Assembly (NCBI GenBank): GCA_947179485.1
Contig: OX359246.1
Coordinates: forward strand, 50,261,632 to 50,325,631
Reading direction: 5' to 3'
DNA from: Allacma fusca
Lineage: Eukaryota; Arthropoda; Collembola; Symphypleona; Sminthuridae
DNA length: 64,000 bases
The notes under the pieces are model-generated. The model saw nothing but the letters and a program-made list of their open reading frames with translations. It did not search any database and was not told the origin of the DNA. Positions within the stretch are counted from its first letter, which is position 1. Each line of letters opens with the position of its first letter. Shown piece by piece: positions 11,441 through 22,675 of this stretch. Position numbers and translations under genes: made by a program.

Positions 11441-11640
11441 CCATAAGTCACAAAGGTGGGCGCCTCCCCTACATGTTGGGCCTACAAGTAGGCAACAAAA
11501 AAATTCCCATGTTAATTGTAGGCATTATAGGATAGGGGGATAACTTGTTGTGTAGAACTTGTTGGACATAATAACTTATCCATATAAATGTAGGCTAAAT
11601 GTAGGCGCACATTTTACATGCATTTATACGTTAGGTTGAT

Positions 11641-12979
11641 GTACGCACTATGCTGTGGACATTTTCTACTGTTTAAATAGTGCTTCCTTAAATTTTTTAC
11701 TAAAATTGCTGAAAAACTAGGCAATTGTTGTTTTTAACTGCAGTCATAAGTTAACAATTTGCTTAGTTTTCACGTAGTATTAAAATTAGTTATCCTCAGG
11801 GTGCCGGAATGGGGTTATGTGCATTTTCAAAGGAAAAGAACACTTCAAAAGTTCTGCAGTACATTCCCTAATAGTGATAAATAATGCTTGTTAATGTAAT
11901 GATAATGTAAATAATAATGTAATAATCTTATAATAATGTTTGTTTGCGATAAAGTTTTCCCAGGTGATGTCCAGGGCGGAGGAGAACTACCAATGCGTCT
12001 ATTAGCGCTATCATACATACTATATATGACTTATTGTTAGTGTAGGTACTTTAATTATGTATGATATACCTAAGTTTGGGATGAATTAATAAAACGTATA
12101 ACGCCGGGTGAACCCCAATGTGACATAGGGAAAACACTTGTGTAGGGAGACAACTCAGGCGTTCCTATATCAGTATAGATTTCCTATAGACTGTTTGTTC
12201 GTGGTAGAGTTTGTCTGGATGAATTGAGTTGAATTATGGAGTAGGCAATTATTTTAAGGCTCAACAATGTTCAAAACAATATTGATTTGTAAGCGAACTT
12301 GGACATAGCAACAACCCAAGCGTTGGAAGAATAGTATCTCCTTTTGATGGAAATACGAGCTCTTTTATAGGTTGAGTTTTGAGTTTACACAATAGATATT
12401 TGTAGAAATAATTTGGATAATTTGCAGGGTGAGACAGGGAAAATGTACCCGAGAGGGCCATTAAACCCGTCCATATTTTTAAGGGTTTCGTTTACATTTC
12501 CTTTTCACAATAGTCCCCAAGTAACAATATTTGTCGTAAAATTGCTGGCGAACTGTTGGTCGTAAAGTATATATGCTGGACTCGCTTCAGCGGCGGAATC
12601 CAGCTCTGATACCGCAACGGTAAGGTCTCGTATAATTGTGGGACATGTTCCAGCAAAATTCCTAAACGTTGCATTTTATTAGCCGATATTTAGGTAACGC
12701 TGCAGGACGCCCATTAGTAAACGGCCATAAGTCTAACCGCCGGTTATTCGTTGGAAACGAATGCAACGAACCCGGAAAGATTCCCATGCTGAAACGTCAA
12801 CGGCAATAATGAGCGGTTTTAAACGAAATGATATTGTTATATAGCCGTTACATTATTCAAAAACCCTTTGGCAGCACTCGTTTATTGCAGGCACACTTTA
12901 AGTCTTATTGTGAGTCTGGGAGTGTAGCGGTGTGTAGGAGTTTGATCAATTGTAAGTCAAATTTATTGTAACGTGAATA
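11641..12979. other. Left arm of the composite element, no gene recognised
   Basis: Open frames at 12261-12461 and 12492-12674 (minus) show no motifs. This probably holds the promoter region of the DUF4806-type gene, but no clear TATA element stands out. Confidence 0.35.
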
Positions 12980-15963
12980 ATGGGAAAAAAATACTCAGTT
13001 GTGGAGTTTTTGAAATATAAATCAGTTGCATTGATTTCAAATTGTTGGGTTTACGAAGAAAAGTCTATTCTTAAGTGCTATTGGCCTAAACTCAAAGGGA
13101 AACAATTGTCAGCAGCAATAAAGAATTGTACTCCTCCATTGAAAGACACCTGGAAATCGTACGAAATTCGGTTATACCGCTCGTTGGGTTAGTAATTTAT
13201 TATTTTAGAATAAATGATATTGTTTCAATGGACTAATTTTATGCAGGCATAAATTGTATTTTCAAATTTGATGATATATATAAAGCTATAAATATTTGTA
13301 AAACAAAGGTATGTTATAATCATATGTTAAAATAATCTACAAATATCATCCTGCAGTCCTGAATGAAATTTTTCTTTATGACAAATGACTATGAGGCAGG
13401 GCTTACATGGGCCAAGAAAGCTGAAGAAACTTCAAACCTGGAATCGGAGTACGAGCCTGAAGCGATCCAGCCTCAAAAGCGTATAAGAAGTTCTTACCAA
13501 CGTGAAGATTTTCTATACAACTTTGGCCCGTCCGAGAATAATTTTACTTCGTCAGATAGGCAGGACGCTGATCTAATCCCAAATCCGAATAATTCTTTGT
13601 ATCCTCCAGATACCGAGTTTTTGGTACCCGCCACAAATCTTTACCAGCGTATGTATATATCTAATGTGTTCATTGTTACTTTGTTTAATAGATGATAAGA
13701 TAGGGGTTATTGTATTTAACGAATGTATTATGATTATATATGATAACGAGTATATACGTTTAAAGTTAATGATTCCATCTAGTAGCACAGGAAACTGATT
13801 TTGTCATTTCCAATTTGCCGGAACTGTCGATTCCATCAGCCGCATTCGAAGTCACGGCTTTGTCCAGTCCAGTCACCATAAATGAGGCCAATTATAGCTC
13901 CTCACGGGTCGAGTAGTTATCCATACCGTACTCGTACTTGGAACCGTACTCGAATTGTCGGGTCAAATTCCCGCTTAACCCGGACTTGTGTCTTCAAGTT
14001 CGAGTAAAAAATCCAGTACTCGGAGGACGGTATTATATTTCTAAATTTTTTACCGAACTTGGACCGTACTTACGAGTATAAAACGTTTATACCGACCGAC
14101 CCGTACTTGAACTCGTACTCGAACCGTACTCGAGTATCAAGTACACCGAAGAAAATTTTTTTAGATGTTATTTTTTGTTAAACAGATATTGACATAGAAA
14201 ACAAATAGTAGATTCAACTAACAAGAATTTGTAACTGCAACTTACGAACAGTGTTTGCAATGAAAATTTTATCCAACGAGATTAAAATGCCGATGCACAA
14301 TAGATCAAGATTTGATTCTGCCAGTCATATCGACTGGATTGTCTTCAGTCAGGTCAATCTCATTCTAACCTGCATTAATTATGCCCTATTCTCCTGTTCC
14401 ATTATATTTTGCGGCGATAGGTAAGTACTTACAATTAATAACTGCAGTAGTACTCAATTCGGAGTTGTAACAATAACTTACGCTGTAGGTGTAACGTTTC
14501 ATGCTATTCGCAGTAATTTTGAATTTAACCGCTTTTCCTTTTTTGCTTCGGAATAACAACAACTTTTTTTGTAATCAAGGAAATATGGATGTGGACTTTG
14601 TGCTGGAGGAAATTACTCGAGTATCAAATGTAAATCCAAGTACGGGTTCAAGTACTTTTGAATTTATGTCCCGAACTCGTACTCGTGCTTTGGTTCAAGT
14701 ACTTTGAACGTACTCGTACTCGCTCTGATACTCGTTAGAAATATACTCAAGTTCGAGTACGAAAACAGATACTCGACCGACGAGTACAAGTACCAATTTA
14801 AGTTGATACCGTACTCGACCCGTACTCGTACTCGAACTCCAAACTCGAGTATCTACTCGTACTCGTGAGGAGCTATAAGGCCAATGCAGCAGAGCCCTAT
14901 CAGGACCTAAAATCAAAAATCGCCTGTAATTTTTTTATGCCTCAATAAGCATTTTCACAAAGATAATTCATATTGTATTCACGGGATGAAATAGCCAGTA
15001 TGCATTAATAAATCTAGTCGGTATATCACTCATGTGGAGAAATCGTGGAGGTAACTAGCGTTGCGTAAATTAACTGTATGTACAGGAATCTCTGTTCCGA
15101 AGATAGCAACTCAATTATTCAAGATTTGCAAATGTATGAACGAGCATTGCATTTCTGTTATATAAATAATAGACACGCTAATGTATTTCGGCCTTTTTAT
15201 TTAGTGTATGGGAAAGTTAATAATTCTATTTACGTATTTAGCCCTGCGAGCCCTTGTAGCTGAACATCTGGTTACAATCAAGGAAGGCGTTCGTGATTTA
15301 ACTCACCATAACGTCATTCCTGGGACCCGAATCAACACAGATTTTGAAGAATTACTCGATCTCATTCCAATTTCTGGAAAATCAGAACTCGAAGAATTTG
15401 ATTTGTGGCTAAATCAGGACGGCAAACTAAAGATACTTGTGAGAAATTCTCTAAAACATTTATATTATTTTAACATCGATGCTGATCATATTTTGATGAA
15501 TGAAATTCCATGCTAGAAAGTTTTTAACAATTAAAAATATTAAAAATTTCGATGAACTTTGCGAATAGAAGCGGTATCTGGGATCCCTTGGAGGTAATAC
15601 CGTCGGCCAAGTTACACGGGGAATTTTGATGAAATTATTTTCACGCTCATTTGCAATTTATATCAATTACACTGGCACTAACAGGAAACTGGCTTTTCAA
15701 AATTTGCCCCTGCACAGAATTGTTATTGGTAAAATTATACTTCTTAATTTTATTGTATAATTCATGTTAGTCATGTTGTGTACGCATTTGAATTTTATGG
15801 TTGTGTATTTGATGTTACTATAGCAAGCACCAGAATAAATCTTCCGATTAGTGAGTTGTCTGAAAAAACTATCAATTTGGAAATTCAAAAGTGGTTCCGA
15901 GGAGCCAGTGACAGACATGGGGGACGAAAGAGGCCACGAAGCGGAAATGTCGGAACGAACTAA
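12980..15963 (+). pseudogene. DUF4806-family gene, multi-exon, interrupted by a hAT element
   Basis: Exon A starts at ATG 12980 and ends at 13187 before GTTAGT. It encodes YSVVEFLKYKSVALIS...KCYWP...WKSYEIRLY, the N-terminal pattern of arthropod DUF4806 proteins. Exon C (about 13357-13648) encodes DYEAGLTWAKKAEETSNLES. Exon D is 13783-13892 plus 14886-14925, exon E 15242-15438 (SELEEFDLWL), exon F 15569-15728 (SLGGNTVGQVTRGILMKLF) and exon G 15824-15963 (EIQKWFRGASDR...). Phases agree from exon D through G. A 62-nt exon B at 13247-13308 is possible, but either join to exon C carries a break (an in-frame TGA or a frameshift). The hAT insertion lies inside exon D. The function of DUF4806 proteins is unknown; here it sits inside a transposon. 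Confidence 0.75.
13893..14877. mobile_element. Non-autonomous hAT element built of ACTCGTACTCG words
   Basis: Ends TATAGCTCCTCACGGGTCGAG-like and CTCGTGAGGAGCTATA are inverted. The 8-bp duplication AGGCCAAT is exact (13885-13892, 14878-14885). The arms consist of CGTACTCG/CGAGTACG words and the core (about 14160-14640) is AT-rich. The insertion interrupts a coding exon of the DUF4806 gene: removing the element plus one duplication restores an open frame across the junction. Confidence 0.92.
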
Positions 15964-17782
15964 GCGAAGACGACGAGCTGAAGAAATTCAAAAAATGTCA
16001 CACTATAATTATTGGAAACCACCTTCTAGTACTATGTCTCCTCTTATAAGCAGATGTAATAATTCTAGTCTCGATCCACATTTAGCAAGTTTAACCAGCA
16101 ACAACAGCAAAAACTTCGAATATGATAGTTATTGTAGTTCGCGAGAATCAGGTTCTGAAAGTTCAGGTGATGATAGCAGCGTTGACAATTTCAGGGAAGA
16201 GTTGAGGAATTGGAGTCTACATTATAACATAAGCAGTCAGGCAAATTCGTCGTTACTAAAACGTTTGCTGAAGTATTTCCCTGCAGCTGACATTCCAAGC
16301 GATTCTCGGACATTACTTCAAACTCCAACACATGTAGAAATTTCGCCAATTGGGTCTGGTGAATTTTATTACGTTGGTGTCAAACCTGGTCTCGTAAAAA
16401 AACTCAAAACGGGTTATATTCCGACCCGAACTCCAAAATTACTTCAGAAAATTCATATTTTAAAAGAACGTGTAATTTCATTAGTCATTAAAATTGATCG
16501 TGTCCCAATCCGCAAATCTTCAAACAAACAAATATGGCCCATTTTAGCAAAGGTTAATGAAACTGTGGATGATTCGCCTTTCGAGATTGCCCTTTACTTA
16601 GGACAATCGAAGCCTAATAACGTTGCTGATTTTTTACGCCAGTTTATAACTGAAATGCAGGAGCTTAAAACTACCGGATTCGAATTTTTTGGATGTACTT
16701 ACTATGTACATATTTCTACACTTATTGCCGATGCCCCAGCTCGCAGTTTTATAAAGAGTTGTAAAAATCACAACGCCTACAATGGCTGTGAAAGATGTAT
16801 TCAGGAAGGCGAATGGTTGAACCGTGTTGCTTTTTGAATACCAATGCAAGGTTACGGACAGATGAAGAATTTGCAAATCAGGCGGACCCAGATCATCACA
16901 ACGGCATCTCTCCATTGACACAACTGAACTTTAAACTTATTAGTCAAATTCCCCTTGACCCCATGCATCTCGTATTTCTGGGGGTAACCCGAAAACTTTT
17001 ATTTATATGGACAAGAGGGAAGGTTCCTTATAAACTCAGGTCTGAAATTGTCAACAAACTATCAAACAACTTGATGTTCCTAGCATCTTATATGCCGAGA
17101 GAAATTGTTAGGAAGCCTAGATCTCTGAGAGCATTAGAGCACTTTAAAGCGACAGAATTTAGGACCTTTTTGCTTTATACAGGACCTGTGGCTTTAAAAC
17201 CAATTTTAGATGCGGAAAGGTACAAACATTTTATTCTTCTTCATAGTGCTATATTCATACTTGTATGTAGAACTGAATCCTCAGAATTTATTACTCTTGC
17301 AAGCCAATTATTAGCAGAATTTGTTAAGACTTCGCAAAAGTGCTATGGAAGAGAATTTTGTGTTTATAATTCTCATTCGCTTACTCATTTAGGTTTTGAT
17401 GCTCAGAGACATTTTCCTTTAGACTCACTTAGTGCTTGGCCATACGAGAATCATATGCAGACCTTTAAGCGCTTATTGCGAGGAAAACAAGGATTTAGTT
17501 CAACTAGTTAACAGATTACTGGAAAGGGCGAATGTTGAATACAAGCCAAAGGAACCTAGCGTAGTAATTTACACCAGATGTAGACAAAAATTGCTTCGAA
17601 TTTATGACACTTTAGTTTCTCATGAGGACGGTAATAATTGTTTTTGGACGCGTGTTTATAAAGTTGTTATTGTTAATATAGAAGGACCTGTTGGTGTTGT
17701 TAAAGATTTTCAAAGTATTATTATTAATGTAAAATGTTTTGAGCGAACCAGAGGGGTAGATATGTATTCAATTGAGTACTAA
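15917..17782 (+). pseudogene. Transposase_21-like (CACTA-type) transposase, two frameshifts
   Basis: The first ATG is 15917 (MGDERGHEAEM..). After a basic and serine-rich N-terminus come FREELRNWSLHYNIS, RTLLQTPTHVEI, SGEFYYVGVKPGL and RVPIRKSSNKQIWPIL. PFEIALYLGQSKPNN, DAPARSFIKSCKNHNAYNGC and PLDPMHLVFLGVTRKLL follow, and the end is LDSLSAWPYENHMQTFKRLL. This is the conserved order of arthropod Transposase_21/Tnp2-like proteins. Frames change near 16833 (after an oligo-T run) and near 17490, so this copy is probably inactive. The start overlaps the last 47 nt of the DUF4806 gene in another frame. AATAAA near 18019 may serve as its poly(A) signal. Confidence 0.8.
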
Positions 17783-18831
17783 GATTGGTATTTTTAGTTG
17801 TCATTCAGACTACTTATCTGCTCCTTACTCAATACCTGTCTCTCAATTGTTCCGTAAATGCATTCTATTTCCTGCAGATGATATGTGTAAAAACTTTATT
17901 TGTTTTCCGTTCTCTCAACCCCTTTGGGGTTTTCAAGGACAGACACCATGATGTGTTCAGAATTTAAATTTGTGGTTGTATTTGTAATAACTAGAATTTG
18001 TGTACATTTATTTGAGTTAATAAAAACGTATTGTTGGATTGATAATTTTTAGCTTGTTTTAATTTTATAGCATGTGGAAGAATATTACAGAATGCAAATT
18101 GTATATAATAACACACGGTGAATACCCAACAGTAAAACGACAATGCCATTACAACAAATCTTAACTGATCCATTATAAACACGATTAGCTGCCTTAAGAT
18201 ATCATGCATCAGTACCTTAATGTTACCGCGTCGGCACAGTCACGGACAATATTACGTCCTGATGATAGACGTGCGGCCAAAATCATAGACTGGGCCATAA
18301 GATTTAAGCTGCTAATGGCCCAGCAGCGGACCTTAATATTTTGTTACTTATCCGCACAACGAAAATGACAGTTGATCTACATGCATAGCAAAAAATGTTC
18401 CTAGATTATAAAAAATGCGACAAAACTGAACCTTAATTAGGTAGTCAGGATAGTAAGGTATTGCAACGATTTAAATAAATTGATATCCTAAGGAGCAATC
18501 CTAAGGAAGTTCACTTGAGCAATAATAATATTAATATACATATATACCCCACACTACCGATGGAGAGTTGACTGTGCACTTGAGACAAGACTCGCAGTCA
18601 CTCAATTTCTCAGTTACTATAAATAAACGCTAATTTTACATAAGCAGATTTAGCTGATAATAATGGGACTGACCCACTACTTGGTGGCATAACAAATGTT
18701 TAAATGTAATATGAGAACCGTTAACAGGCGTAAACACCGTTACATATTACTTATAGGCGCAAATATAGGCTAAGATTATGTGGGCGTAAATTTAGGCTAG
18801 ATTTTTTCAAGAATATGTAGGCGTATATGTA
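17783..18831. other. Right arm of the composite element
   Basis: Non-coding. TAGGC words accumulate from about 18690 to the mariner insertion at 18832 and continue beyond it at 21433-21610. Confidence 0.5.
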
Positions 18832-19110
18832 CTGTCGACGCAAATGGGAATGAGTGTTGGCCAATTAAGACCAGGTGTGTAACGCACGCCTCCATTCTCT
18901 CCGATTGGCTCAAGCTCTCCAGGAAAACATTTATAATTTCTGGTGGGCTAATAAACGTATATATGCACACGCAATGTAATTACCTTGCAGCTTGATTCTG
19001 TACACATTGTCAATGCTGGTAATTAATTAAGGGCAATGTGCAGTGGTTAATTATGCTCTAATAATTTCGAGTACAATAAATATAATATTTACATTATATT
19101 CCCAGTGTTA
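18832..19110. repeat. Left terminal inverted repeat of the mariner-type element
   Basis: Starts CTGTCGACGC and ends CCCAGTGTTA, and is matched inversely by 21154-21432. Confidence 0.92.
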
Positions 19111-19261
19111 TCTGAGTGGTTAGTGACAAGTAATATTCTGTAGCTGTGTAGAATAATTATAAATCACTACAGTCGAGTGAGACAGTATGAGGGTTACCGC
19201 TTGAGTACTGAGTATTTAGGTCATCGGATTGTGACAAATACTTAAATGGACAACGTCAAAA

Positions 19262-20920
19262 ATGGATAAAATACCCAAATCGCAATTAACGGTAAGAGAA
19301 AGGTTGATTTTGAAGAAAGTGTACGAGTATTTGCAGGAAGTCAAACATGATATTCAGACGGTTGTGCCTCCAAACAGTAATTATTGGAAAAAATATGACA
19401 AACCATATAATAAAGTGGTGGAAATATTCAGCATTAGTAATCCAACTGTGACAAGAGTAACCAAGCAAGAATCAAGAAAATGTTGCTCCAAAAAGACCCA
19501 GAATTGGGAACAAATTAATTGAGTGCGATTCCTTCACAATTGCGGAAATTAGGAGGGTAACATTAGAATTTTATGGCATTCGGATGTATCCCACGACTAA
19601 ATTAATTTGGGAGAAATGCCTACAAAATCCGTATTTTCCACGAGTATATAGGAGTGTCCACATTACGGAAATGGATGAAAAAGGCCAAATTCAAGTTTAC
19701 TCGGATGAACAAAAAACCGGTGTACTTGGAACGTCAAGATATATTACTCCATAGGGAAAAATATCTGCGTTCAGTGAAGTCATTCCGGGAAAGTAATTAT
19801 AATATTATTTATGTTGACGAGACTTGGGCAAATCCCGACCAGGCTCCTGGAAAATGCTGGCTGTTTCGACTTGACAAACAGGAGTTTCGACAATTTAAAG
19901 ACGTCGGCTCCCATAACAAAACGTTGATAGATTTTCAGGGCTACACAGGAAAGTATTCATTAACAAAACATTTTTATCTACAACATATGTGCAAATTATT
20001 GCCATTTCTTTCTACACTCAATTGAACGATGAATGAACAGGAGGATGGAAAGTCAACGGTGGAGCCGGAAGAGTCATCATCAATCATGAGGGAAACCAAC
20101 ACGGATTTGTTCCAGGGGTGGGAGACATATTCATTTCCAAGAAGGATTGTAAGGACTATCACAGTTCAATGAATGGGGAGCATTATGTGAATTGGTTTGT
20201 CAAACTTGTTGATGCAATTCCACCTAACTCTGTGATAGTTTTGGACCAGGCTCCATATCATAGACTTCGTGTAAGGTTTATATAGCCACAGTATAGCCCC
20301 CAATTAAATAAATACTGTATATGTTTAAAAAATGTTTCTGAGTGTCCCTCTGAATATAGGTTCCAAACAGTGTTATGCCTAAGTATTACTGGCTTAAAAA
20401 GGACATTGTCGCAAACTTAGAACTCCGTTCCATGCAGATTCCCACAAATTCTAGCCAAACCAAAAAATCTCTTATATCACTTTCTGAGCAATTTCCAGTC
20501 ACTATGAAATTCCAGGTCGAGGAAATTGCCGAGAGAAGTGGCAAAACTATTAAGGTGTTGTGGCTTCCTGTGGCACATTGCGAACTAAATCCAATAGAAT
20601 TGGTGTGGAGTTGGGTAAAATCATCAATAGGAAAGCACAACACACATGGCGGGATCAAAAATGTTCTTCAAGTAACAACAGAAGTTGTCAATTTAGTTAC
20701 TCCAGACTTATGGGATGCCTGTGTAAAGCATGTTATTAAATTAGAGAACGAAATGTGGGAGAGGGATAATCTTGTGGAACGGAATTTCATTGAACAAATA
20801 CAGGAACCAATTATTATTAATTTACGTGCTGATGATGAATCCAGTGATAATGACGATGATGATGATGATGATTATGCTGACGATTACTCAAATGATGCTA
20901 AATTACTTGATGATGTATGA
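19262..20920 (+). pseudogene. Tc1/mariner-type DDE transposase with one intron
   Basis: The catalytic motifs are present: IIYVDETW (first Asp), SVIVLDQAPYH (second Asp) and LPVAHCELNPIELVWS (final acidic residue). The enzyme would cut and rejoin the element ends at TA sites. The N-terminal part (19262-19522) holds the DNA-binding region. Frames are broken near 19500, 19650 and 20020, so this copy is inactive. A GT-AG intron (20271-20359, GTAAGG...AATATAG) keeps phase between APYHRLR and VPNSVMP. The C-terminus ends in an Asp-rich run from a GAT microsatellite near 20850. Confidence 0.85.
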
Positions 20921-21153
20921 CTGACATAATTTATTTTTTTCCTGAAGCTTTACAAATGACAATTAAACTTATTAATTCTTAGTAATATAGGTTACATTGC
21001 TTGCTTGCTCGTTGTAATGTGGACAAATGGAAAATTATATAAATTTTGTTTCACCGCTTACTGGTACTGTAAGCTCAGATTTGGCTTACCTGACTATTTA
21101 CCTACATCGTCCCAAAACAATAATCTACTGCAGATTGGGAGGACGTACTATAA

Positions 21154-21432
21154 TAACACTGGGAATATAATGTAAATATTATATTTATTGTACTCGAAAT
21201 TATTAGAGCATAATTAACCACTGCACATTGCCCTTAATTAATTACCAGCATTGACAATGTGTACAGAATCAAGCTGCAAGGTAATTACATTGCGTGTGCA
21301 TATATACGTTTATTAGCCCGCCAGAAATTATAAATGTTTTCCTGGAGAGCTTGAGCCAATCGGAGAGAATGGAGGCGTGCGTTACACACCTGGTCTTAAT
21401 TGGCCAACACTCATTCCCATTTGCGTCGACAG
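21154..21432. repeat. Right terminal inverted repeat of the mariner-type element
   Basis: Inverse of 18832-19110, with the same length (279 bp) and only a few mismatches. Confidence 0.92.
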
Positions 21433-21696
21433 TAGGCTATAGTTTACTTTTTAAAAAAATAGGCTTCTAGACAGGCTATCCAGGAATAATCCTTCCATAT
21501 ATGTCGGTATAATTTTTTTGGCGACACTTATGTAGGCATAATGTAGGTAGTATCGTGTAATAAAAATATATGCAGGATATAGGCAAGGCAAACCATTTTG
21601 CCCACCTTTGCCATAAGACTTAATAAAGATGTCTTAGGTAGATTAAATGGTGATCCAAAAACATACCGATAGTTATTGAAATCTATTTCAGCCTAG

Positions 21697-22195
21697 TTAT
21701 CGTAGTATTCCTGGTTTGATTCCCGTACGTTTGTAGGCGGCTATTTGATAGTTTTCAATGCCTTTTGCAGTTGTGATCCGATTTCCAGATCTAATCGCAG
21801 GTTGATTGTTTTTCATGGTCGACGGGAAGTACCTATTACATTTCCCGTATCTGGTAAATCTTGCTCCGGTGTCCTCCTGAATGTTAACCAAAACCCTGAT
21901 TCTGTCCAGATGTCGACGTCGTCGTTCATGTCTGCCAATGTGCCGTCCGGGAACCTTCGTGGTGAATGGCCATGTGGGTTCCTTGTCCGTTCTTCGAGGT
22001 ACCGTAATCGTCGCTGCACTGGTTCCAAGCCGTGGTATTCCCGTTCTCGGTCCGGGTGAGTGAAAATGGTCGTTTTAGCGCGTTCCCGTTCCCATCCAGG
22101 GCCGACCATCCATCCGTGCTCGCCGATGTGAAAGTTTGCTCTGCACAGATCGATGAAACGAACGTAGGGGTGGTCGTGGTATCTGGGTAGTTCAT
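21697..22195 (-). CDS. Relatively GC-rich overlapping minus-strand open frames, unrecognised
   Basis: Three partly overlapping minus frames (22195-21926, 22109-21813, 21891-21697) look like one coding region with two frame changes. The middle frame includes LEPVQRRLRYLEERTRNPHG and DGTLADMNDDVDIWTESGFW. Base composition is noticeably richer in G and C than the surroundings. It may be a gag-like or other element ORF, but I do not recognise the family. Confidence 0.35.
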
Positions 22196-22675
22196 CTGGT
22201 TTCCGTAATTCCTGCTGTTGAGAAGTGAAATGGCATAGTTTTGCTACTGTAGCAGTAGTAATTGTTACTGCTATTAGTTTTAATTGAAGAAAGTGAAATT
22301 ATTTTATTTAGCTATTTTTGTCATTTCTAAGTTATTTGACAATAGCAAAAGTATTGAATATTACTTTCATAGTAATAATTGTAAGGCAAGTATTATAAAA
22401 TGTAGCATAGCAAGCGTATGTAAGTATTAGTACATTGATCTGGTTAAGATGCAACGGTGACTAGCGCTTGTAACAGAATGCATTAAGACTCGGAACTGTT
22501 AACATCTCAATAAATACTCTTGTTAATCTTTAGAATAGTAATTCTTGTATTCGGGCAAGTCAATTACTTAATTACACGTGCAATCTGCAACTTTCATTGT
22601 AAATCAAGCTACATCGGGATTTTACCCGAAATACATACACGTAAATTACAAAGTCACTACGTAGATGATATTACG
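22196..22675. other. Unassigned stretch left of the BEL/Pao relic
   Basis: Could include LTR sequence (AATAAATACTCTTGTTAATC near 22510), but no matching second LTR was found. Confidence 0.3.

Larger units (their letters stand above)
18832..21432 (+). mobile_element. Tc1/mariner-superfamily element with 279-bp inverted repeats
   Basis: The element starts CTGTCGACGCAAATGGG and ends CCCATTTGCGTCGACAG, flanked by TA on each side (18830-18831, 21433-21434), the standard mariner target. The inverted repeats (18832-19110 and 21154-21432) are nearly identical over 279 bp, much longer than the 20-30 bp of typical mariners. It inserted into the right arm of the composite transposon. Confidence 0.93.
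11449..21610 (+). mobile_element. Composite DNA transposon carrying a DUF4806-type gene and a Transposase_21-like gene
   Basis: CAAAGGTGGG at 11451-11460 is inverted as CCCACCTTTG at 21601-21610. CCATAAGT (11441-11448) and CCATAAGA (21611-21618) form a 7-8 bp direct repeat. Both arms carry many TAGGC words (TGTAGGCTAAATGTAGGCGC near 11590; TAGGCGCAAATATAGGC near 18750; GTAGGCATAATGTAGG near 21530), as expected for subterminal transposase sites. Between them, in one orientation, are the DUF4806 gene and the transposase. Removing the later hAT (13893-14877) and mariner (18832-21432) insertions leaves about 6.6 kb. The superfamily is uncertain: CAC-like ends suggest CACTA, but the duplication is longer than the usual 2-3 bp. 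Confidence 0.6.

Noticed and set aside
20820-20920. Acidic C-terminal tail as functional domain of the mariner transposase
   Set aside because: The Asp run comes from a GAT microsatellite and is likely incidental.
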